64,000 bases of DNA, from assembly GCA_963791225.1 (NCBI GenBank), contig CAWBRV010000003.1, positions 1,054,001 to 1,118,000 of the forward strand, in the 5' to 3' direction. The notes under the pieces were generated by a model. It ran no database searches, had not been told where the DNA came from, and worked only from the letters and a program-made list of their open reading frames with translations. Of the stretch, positions 59,065 through 64,000 are shown in pieces. Source of the stretch: PALSA-612 sp963791225 (lineage in GTDB: Bacteria; Actinomycetota; Thermoleophilia; Gaiellales; Gaiellaceae). Positions within the stretch are counted from its first letter, which is position 1. Every line of letters starts with the position of its first letter. The translations under genes and the position numbers were made by a program.

Positions 59065-59622
59065 ATGCGTCCCATGAGCCCTCATCGCCTGCTCACTCTC
59101 ACACTCGCCCTCGGCGTCGCCGTCCTGGTGGCCGCGGCGTCGAGCCAGGCGGGCCGCACGATGGACGCCCCGGCCTGTGCCGGCAAGAACCTGAGCGGCA
59201 AGTTCCTGCTCGTGCCGAACAGCCAGGGGGCCGGCAACGTCCTCTACACGGTGCAGCTCCGCAACCGCTCCTCGAGCGCCTGCTTCGTCTCCGGCATCCC
59301 GGGACTGCGGCTTGTCGGCAAGTACGGGAAGGCGTTGACGACGCACGTCGTGCCGCTCCATCCGGGAGCGCTGACCGCGATCAAGGTGACGCTGAAACCG
59401 GGCGGCTACGCGGCCGCGACGGCGCGGTTCTCGCCGGACGTGCCCGGGCCGGGCGAGGGGCATCCGGGCAACTGCGAGCCGGTCGCGTACAAGCTCCGCG
59501 TCACCCCGACGGGCGGAGGTTCCCTGCTCGCGCCGGTGAGCCCTGCCACCCCCGTCTGCGAGCACGGCAGTCTGTTCCTGACCACGCTCGTTGCGGGCAA
59601 GCGCGGCCCGAAGTTCGGCTAG
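59065..59622 (+). CDS. secreted DUF4232-like protein
   Basis: A 185-residue exported protein. A signal peptide (HRLLTLTLALGVAVLVAAASSQA) is followed by the typical DUF4232 layout: ACAGKNLSGKFLLVPNSQGAGNVLYTVQLRNRSSSACFVSGIPGLRLVG, then VKVTLKPGG-like strands and NCEPVAYKLRVTP. Cysteines at the usual places should pair. Role unknown; many actinobacteria have several. ATG at 59065. It converges on the AlkZ-like gene, 9 bp apart. Confidence 0.88.
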   Translation: MRPMSPHRLLTLTLALGVAVLVAAASSQAGRTMDAPACAGKNLSGKFLLVPNSQGAGNVLYTVQLRNRSSSACFVSGIPGLRLVGKYGKALTTHVVPLHPGALTAIKVTLKPGGYAAATARFSPDVPGPGEGHPGNCEPVAYKLRVTPTGGGSLLAPVSPATPVCEHGSLFLTTLVAGKRGPKFG

Positions 59623-59631
59623 CTCCGCGAG

Positions 59632-60672
59632 CTAAGACATGAACGCAGCGAGACGCTCGCCCTCGTCGGCCAGTTCCGTGCGCTCGGCCTTCCTGAGCCG
59701 CCGCCACGGCTCGAGCTCGACGCGGCCGCGCTCGTAGCGCCACGTCCCGGCGACGAAGCCGTCCAGGAGGAACGTCGCGGGCATCACGGTGTTGACCGTG
59801 TACACGTGTGTGCGGAAGGCGGGCGGCACGATGCGGTCGCGCTCGCCCGACTCGTGGCCGAGGTAGAGGTTGTCCCAGCGCAGCAGAAAGCGCGCCGGGG
59901 CAGTCGTGTCGGGCGACGGCAGCGGCGCCCGTGGAAGGTCGACGAGCTCGCGGCCCTTCTCGTCGCGGAAGCGGCGGAGCTCGAGCTCGTCGAGGAACGG
60001 GGCCACCGTTCGCTTGCGGAGGCTGGCCCAGAAGCAGAGGTCGTCGACCGTTGCCGGGCCGAAGGCGGCGAGGTGGCAGCGCACGATCCGTCGCATCCCC
60101 TCGTCGTGATTCGCTGGTGGCCGACGGAGCCAGGTCCCGGCCAGGACATAGCTCTCGGTGCCATGGTACCCCCAGGTTCCCGCCGGTGGCACGGTGACGA
60201 CCCCGAGCCTGATCGTTGCGACGCCCGCGAGAAAGCGGTCTCCGCCGACCGCCTCGACGATCTCCGCATACGGCCGCGGCTCCCGGGCCGCCTCCGCGAC
60301 GATCCGCTCCGCGCGCGCGATCGTCCGGGCGTCGTAGCGATGCTTCGTCGTCCGCTGCCACCACTCGGCCCGAGCCTCTCGGATCGCCGCGTCAAACAGG
60401 CGGTAGTCGCGTGCCGATGCGAGGTGGAGCGTGCTCCGGAGCGGTCTCGACCGCACGACCGTTCGCCGCCCGAGCGCTCGAGTCAGGTCGTCGCGGCGGA
60501 ACCCCTCGATCCGCGACCAGAGGTTGACGTAGGTCGACTCGACGCCCTGGGCGTGCAGCGGGCCGATCCGCTCGAGCGCACGGGCCACCGGCAGGCGGGC
60601 GCGCTCGAGCAGGAGCTGGCGCGCGAGCAGCGCGCGGTTCAGCTCGCGCACCGTCAGAACACGCGCGCTCAC
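59632..60672 (-). CDS. winged-helix DNA-binding protein of the AlkZ/YcaQ (HTH_42) family
   Basis: A 346-residue protein of the family that includes the DNA glycosylases AlkZ and YcaQ. It starts LTVRELNRALLARQLLLERARLPVARALERIGPLHAQGVESTYVNLWSRIEGFRRDDLTRAL. The place where catalytic members have Q-x-Q or Q-x-D reads H-A-Q here. TVVRSRPLRSTLHLASARDYRLF and PFLDELELRRFRDEKGREL follow, with VYTVNTVMPATFLLDGFVAGTWRYERGR near the end. GTG at 60672 overlaps the MDR gene's stop (GTGA). Excision activity is uncertain given the motif. Confidence 0.88.
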   Translation of the reverse strand: MSARVLTVRELNRALLARQLLLERARLPVARALERIGPLHAQGVESTYVNLWSRIEGFRRDDLTRALGRRTVVRSRPLRSTLHLASARDYRLFDAAIREARAEWWQRTTKHRYDARTIARAERIVAEAAREPRPYAEIVEAVGGDRFLAGVATIRLGVVTVPPAGTWGYHGTESYVLAGTWLRRPPANHDEGMRRIVRCHLAAFGPATVDDLCFWASLRKRTVAPFLDELELRRFRDEKGRELVDLPRAPLPSPDTTAPARFLLRWDNLYLGHESGERDRIVPPAFRTHVYTVNTVMPATFLLDGFVAGTWRYERGRVELEPWRRLRKAERTELADEGERLAAFMS

Positions 60673-61610
60673 GGCCGGACGGCGGCCTTGAGGTAGTCGT
60701 CGGGCGGGTCGGCGAGCAGCGTTGCCACGCCGTCGAGCCCGACCTCGTGCGTGATCAGCCGCTCCCACGGGTAGGCGCCGCTCGCGAGAAAGGCGAGCGC
60801 GGCGCGGACGTGTCGCGGCGCGTGGCCGGCCGTCCCGCGGAGCTGGAGCTCCTCGCGGCGGATCCGCTCCCCGTCGGCCGCGATCGGCTCGCCCGGCTCG
60901 GTCGAGCCGACGAGGAGCACGGTGCCACCCGGCTGGACGAGCTCGAGCGCGTCCCGGCGGGCCTCGGGCGTGCCGGCGGCCTCGAACACGACGTCGGCGT
61001 CGTGCGGGTCCGCCGGCCGTGCACCGAACGCGGCCGCCAGCGCGTGCCGCGATGTCCGCCCTCCGACCGCCGCGACGTAGCCGCCCGCATCCGTCACGCA
61101 TGCGCAGAGCATCAGTCCGATCGGCCCCGAGCCGAGGACGGCGACGAGGTTGCCCGAGCCGAGCTCGGCCCGCTCGACCGCGTGGAGGCAGCAGGCGAGC
61201 GGGTCGACGAGCGCCGCGACCGCCGGATCGAGTCCGCGCGGCACGGGGTGGAGGTTGACCTCCGCGATCCGCGCCGGAACGCGCACGCGCTCGGCGAACG
61301 CGCCGACGAGCCGTTCGGGTCGGCGGCAGAGCGCCTCCCGGTCGGCCAGGCAGGGCGCGCAGTGCCCGCACGGCGCCGAGGCCGCGGCGACCACGCGCCG
61401 GCCGTTTCGCGTGTCGACGCCCGCGAGCTCGCGTCCGATCGGCGCCGGCGACCCGTCGAGCGAGTCGCTCCCGGTTGCGAGGGCGTGCCGCTCGGCGCTG
61501 CCCGTCAGGCCGACCTCGACCTCGACGACGACGTCCCCCTCGCGAAGCTCGGGCGGCGGCACCTCGTCGACGCTGAGATCGCCCGCCGCGTGGACGCGTA
61601 GTGCTCTCAC
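60669..61610 (-). CDS. zinc-type MDR dehydrogenase with altered catalytic site
   Basis: A 313-residue medium-chain dehydrogenase/reductase. The structural zinc site CGHCAPCLADREALC (C81, C84, C87, C95) and the NAD(P) fold VAVLGSGPIGLMLCACVTDAGGYVAAV are intact. The catalytic zinc site is not: the first Cys of the usual C-G-T/S-D is T36 (GLTGSAER), and the G-H-E triplet reads G-R-E (R60). The second-zinc pocket is therefore probably empty or reshaped. GTG at 61610. It overlaps the AlkZ-like gene. It could be a quinone oxidoreductase-like enzyme. Confidence 0.85.
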   Translation of the reverse strand: MRALRVHAAGDLSVDEVPPPELREGDVVVEVEVGLTGSAERHALATGSDSLDGSPAPIGRELAGVDTRNGRRVVAAASAPCGHCAPCLADREALCRRPERLVGAFAERVRVPARIAEVNLHPVPRGLDPAVAALVDPLACCLHAVERAELGSGNLVAVLGSGPIGLMLCACVTDAGGYVAAVGGRTSRHALAAAFGARPADPHDADVVFEAAGTPEARRDALELVQPGGTVLLVGSTEPGEPIAADGERIRREELQLRGTAGHAPRHVRAALAFLASGAYPWERLITHEVGLDGVATLLADPPDDYLKAAVRP

Positions 61611-61658
61611 GCGGCGGTATCGTAGGCCGTCGCCGTCACGCGATCAGGAGGACGAGAG

Positions 61659-61958
61659 ATGGCAATCAAATTCCATCGGTGCTCGAACATCTGGATCAAG
61701 ATGCAGGGTCACCCGTGCTGGAAGGTGCAGAGCGCCCTCGACGACGCCGGGATCGAGTACGTGATCGTCAAGGGCCCACTCTTCAGAGGCAAGCGCGACG
61801 ATCTCGAGAAGCTTTCCGGCCAGCGCTACTACCCGGTGATCGAGTTCGACGACGGCTCGGTCTACCGCGAGCAGTCGAAGGACATGGCCGCGACGATCGA
61901 GGCCGGCAAGCTGGACGAGAAGCGCGGTGCAGGAGCCGAAACCGCCCCTGCCGGATAG
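61659..61958 (+). CDS. glutaredoxin/GST N-terminal-like protein
   Basis: A 99-residue thioredoxin-fold protein. GHPCWKVQSALDDAGIEYVIVKGP carries one cysteine (C20), like monothiol glutaredoxin or GST N-domains. RDDLEKLSGQRYYPVIEFDDGSVYREQSKDMAATIEAGKLDEK has the cis-proline (YYPVIEF). ATG at 61659 with AGGAGG upstream. No partner GST C-domain follows. It lies just before the tRNA-Ala gene. Confidence 0.85.
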   Translation: MAIKFHRCSNIWIKMQGHPCWKVQSALDDAGIEYVIVKGPLFRGKRDDLEKLSGQRYYPVIEFDDGSVYREQSKDMAATIEAGKLDEKRGAGAETAPAG

Positions 61959-61974
61959 CTAAACTGAGTCTCGC

Positions 61975-62047
61975 GGGGCTATAGCTCAGCTGGGAGAGCG
62001 CCTGGATCGCACCCAGGAGGTCGGCGGTTCGAGCCCGCCTAGCTCCA
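61975..62047 (+). tRNA. tRNA-Ala(CGC)
   Basis: A 73-nt class I tRNA. The acceptor GGGGCTA / TAGCTCC pairs with one G-T. The D-arm is GCTCAGCTGGGAGAGC, the anticodon arm CCTGG-ATCGCAC-CCAGG gives CGC (alanine GCG), and the T-arm is GGCGG-TTCGAGC-CCGCC. Discriminator A, followed by TCA, so CCA is not encoded. Confidence 0.95.
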
Positions 62048-62137
62048 TCAGGTTTGAACGTGCGCCGTTGTCTACGACCACGGCGGGCTCGTACGAACCC
62101 CGACATGCGCGAGCCACGCCCGTAACGATGAACTGAA

Positions 62138-63079
62138 GTGGAGTTTGGTGTCCATCTTCCGCTGACGCCGATCGCGGGCGAGCAATGCTCGTTCGATGAT
62201 CTGCTCGCGTTCACGGACGCCGCTCGCGATCTCGGTTACACGCACCTCTGCGCGAATGACCATCTCGTGTTCTCGCGCCCCTGGCTGGATGGGCCAACTG
62301 CGCTCGCCGCCGTGCTCGCGCGCAGCGGCCAGATGACGCTCGCGACGACCGTCGCCGTGCCGGTGCTTCGCGGGCCGGCAGCTACCGCGAAGATTCTGGC
62401 GGCGATCGACCTGTTGTCGGGCGGGCGTCTGATGGTCGGGCTCGGTCCCGGTTCGTCTGCTCGGGACTACGAGCTCGTTGGAGTGCGATTCGAGGAGCGC
62501 TGGAAGCGGCTGGACGAGGCAGTGCACGCGCTGCGCGCGTACTGGCGAGCCGACGACGTAGCGTTTGAGGGTGCGTTCTATTCGACCGCCGGCTTCACGC
62601 TGGCCCCGACGCCTGCGCAGCGCCCCGGTCCACCGATCTGGATCGGGAGCTGGGGATCGGTGGCGGGGCTGAAACGCGTGGCTCGCCTTGCCGATGGCTG
62701 GCTTGCTTCTGGTTACAACACGACTCCTGAACTGTTCGCCCAGGCTTGGGGGGACGTCCAGGCGGAGGTGGCCGCACACGGGCGCGATGGTGCGCTGTTC
62801 CCGAACGGCATCGCAACGATGTGGTGCTACATCACCGAGGACCGGGCACGCGCCGACGCGCTGCTCACGGACGTGCTGTCGCCGATGCTCAATCGTCCGG
62901 TGGATCAGCTCCGCCGGATACTGCCGATCGGCTCGGCGGAGGAATGCGCGGAGAAGCTGCTGGCGTACGCGCGTGCGGGCGCGCAACGCGTCTTCCTGTG
63001 GCCTCTAGCCGACGAGCGCACCCAGTTGGAGGTGTTCAGCGAGCGCGTCATGCCGCTGCTCGAGGGTGAGCGAACCTAG
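62138..63079 (+). CDS. LLM-class F420-dependent oxidoreductase
   Basis: A 313-residue luciferase-like TIM-barrel protein. It starts EFGVHLPLTPIAGEQCSFDDLLAFTDAARDLGYTHLCANDHLVF, then LATTVAVPVLRGPAATAKILAAIDLLSGGRLMVGLGPGSSARDYELVGVRFEERWKRLDEAV (about residues 66-128). GPPIWIGSWGSVAGLKRVARLADGWLASGYNT is the flavin-phosphate side. F420 is likely as cofactor by subfamily pattern. GTG at 62138 is 91 bp after the tRNA-Ala gene. It seems monocistronic, with a hairpin after the stop. Confidence 0.9.
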   Translation: MEFGVHLPLTPIAGEQCSFDDLLAFTDAARDLGYTHLCANDHLVFSRPWLDGPTALAAVLARSGQMTLATTVAVPVLRGPAATAKILAAIDLLSGGRLMVGLGPGSSARDYELVGVRFEERWKRLDEAVHALRAYWRADDVAFEGAFYSTAGFTLAPTPAQRPGPPIWIGSWGSVAGLKRVARLADGWLASGYNTTPELFAQAWGDVQAEVAAHGRDGALFPNGIATMWCYITEDRARADALLTDVLSPMLNRPVDQLRRILPIGSAEECAEKLLAYARAGAQRVFLWPLADERTQLEVFSERVMPLLEGERT

Positions 63080-63089
63080 GCGAAGCGTC

Positions 63090-63117
63090 GCGCGACCGGC
63101 GGCGTCGCCGGTCGCGC
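63090..63117. terminator. bidirectional terminator hairpin
   Basis: A perfect 12-bp stem (GCGCGACCGGCG and complement) around GCGT, 11 bp after the oxidoreductase stop and 13 bp before the converging VOC gene's stop. Confidence 0.75.
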
Positions 63118-63130
63118 GCGTTGCTCACAG

Positions 63131-63532
63131 CTATTCCGACGGCTGGACGATGATCAGCGAGTTTCTGTCCGGGTCGCGCAGCCAGAACATTGGCGGTACC
63201 GGTTCGCCGTAGCGGCTGACGTCGTCGTCGACGTCGACGCCGGCGGCCTTGAGCGCAGTGTGGTCGGCGTCGACGTCCGAGCTGTCGAGGCAGATACCGG
63301 TTTCGCTGCCGCCTGCCTCTTGCCCGGGCGGGGGCGGGGCGAGCGCGATCGTCGTCGGCGTCCCGCGGAGGGCGACTTCGACCCAGCGCATGTCAGGTCC
63401 CATGGGGACGTCGACCACCTTCTCGAAGCCGAGCTTGTCGACGTAGAAGTCGATCGCTCGGTCGGTGTCGGCGACGGTGACGCAGACACGTCCGACCTGT
63501 GTGAGGTTGAGCTTGGACTCGACCTTCGACAT
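63131..63532 (-). CDS. VOC-family (glyoxalase/bleomycin-resistance-like) protein
   Basis: A 133-residue vicinal-oxygen-chelate fold protein. LTQVGRVCVTVADTDRAIDFYVDKLGFEKVVDVPMG begins the first beta-alpha-beta unit. RWVEVALRGTPTTIALAPPP, then GICLDSSDVDADHTALKAAGVDVDDDV and PPMFWLRDPDRNSLIIVQ follow. The metal ligands usual at E/H positions are only partly kept. ATG at 63532 follows AGGAGG. Possible roles are detoxification or small-molecule binding; substrate unknown. Confidence 0.9.
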   Translation of the reverse strand: MSKVESKLNLTQVGRVCVTVADTDRAIDFYVDKLGFEKVVDVPMGPDMRWVEVALRGTPTTIALAPPPPGQEAGGSETGICLDSSDVDADHTALKAAGVDVDDDVSRYGEPVPPMFWLRDPDRNSLIIVQPSE

Positions 63533-63757
63533 CGTGAGCCTCCTGTTGTTTGGGTTCCTCCCTTAGACGCCCGCGCGGACTGGAACTCATCGGTACGTCT
63601 TGCGCCCGAAGCTCTAACGCGGTGACGAAAGGGGATTTGGGCGTAGTGCGGCCGTTCTCCGTAACTCGTACACGCCGTAGCGAACCCACCGGACCTGGCC
63701 TTTGGCGCCTAGCGGCGAGTCGGCCTCCGAACAAACGAGACCCGTCGGGCGACCGCC

Positions 63758-64000
63758 CTACGCGGTGTGGACGAGGTCGTGCTCGAACGCCCAGACCGTC
63801 GCGGCGGCGCGGCTGCGGACGCCGGCCTTCTGGTAGACGTGCTGGACGTGGTGGCCGACGGTCTTGGCCGAGATGCCGAGACCCTGGGCGATCGCCTGGT
63901 TGGACTCGCCGCGCACGAGCACGAGCAGGACTTCGAGCTCGCGCTCGGTCAGCCCGGCCGGCAGCTCGCGAGGTCGCTCCCGTACGCGGTGGCCGGCGGC
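63758..64000 (-). CDS. LuxR-type regulator, C-terminal part (cut by window end)
   Basis: The open frame enters from beyond 64000 and ends at TAG 63758-63760. It carries a LuxR helix-turn-helix: LPAGLTERELEVLLVLVRGESNQAIAQGLGISAKTVGHHVQHVYQKAGVRSRAAATVWAFEHDLV. The N-terminal sensory part lies outside the window, so the domain type cannot be told. The final AAATVWAFEHDLVHTA is common in actinobacterial LuxR proteins. Confidence 0.85.
   Translation of the reverse strand, partial: AAGHRVRERPRELPAGLTERELEVLLVLVRGESNQAIAQGLGISAKTVGHHVQHVYQKAGVRSRAAATVWAFEHDLVHTA

Noticed and set aside
1..64000. CRISPR array, rRNA genes or a replication origin
   Set aside because: No regularly spaced short repeats, no rRNA-like sequence and no DnaA-box cluster or dnaA/parAB genes were seen.

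Overview
The window reads as a chromosomal segment of a high-GC actinobacterium, probably of the Thermoleophilia/Gaiellales type. This is inference from codon bias, three F420-type luciferase-like oxidoreductases, many short secreted proteins and the absence of outer-membrane genes. No rRNA or species marker is present, so the genus is open. Genes are short, densely packed, and often joined by 4-base GTGA, ATGA or CTGA overlaps.

Layout. 0.07-3 kb: tRNA-Ser(GCU), then a minus-strand operon for polar amino acid ABC uptake ending in a groES-like gene. 3-8.4 kb: small proteins, two GNAT acetyltransferases, a nucleotidyltransferase, and a DNA-repair pair (LigD-type polymerase and ATP-dependent ligase) without Ku. 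8.4-16.4 kb: fabF, a HAD/flavin reductase/pdxH operon, a secreted CrtC-like protein with an F420-type oxidoreductase, an HExxH peptidase, an orphan MshEN protein and a small-molecule kinase. 16.5-21 kb: a secreted protein diverging from a 1239-residue hybrid kinase with five PAS domains, two receivers and a LuxR DNA-binding end. 21-29.3 kb: L,D-transpeptidase, MFS exporter, small membrane proteins and an overlapping glycosyltransferase/DUF218/M23 cassette.

29.4-46.4 kb is accessory. It holds a methyltransferase with more A/T-rich codons, a secreted zincin, surface-type proteins, glycosyltransferases and several broken genes. It also holds a 368-bp direct repeat (one mismatch) that duplicates the front half of a PAS-LuxR regulator, and a copy of the 3' end of tRNA-Ser(UGA) 5.8 kb from the intact tRNA. 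Both look like rearrangement scars; no integrase or transposase was seen.

46.4-64 kb returns to core genes: a class II glutamine amidotransferase beside glutamate decarboxylase, serS, a HAD phosphatase with a cytochrome c, large membrane proteins, a PAP2 enzyme, an MBL hydrolase with an F420-type oxidoreductase, an AlkZ-like protein with an MDR dehydrogenase, tRNA-Ala(CGC), another F420-type oxidoreductase, a VOC protein, and a LuxR-type regulator cut by the window end.

The most unusual points are the repeat-bounded 32-37 kb mosaic, the tRNA-bounded 40.5-46.4 kb segment, the kinase fused to its own DNA-binding regulator behind a structured leader, and two genes whose only sensible start is a CTG overlapping the upstream stop.
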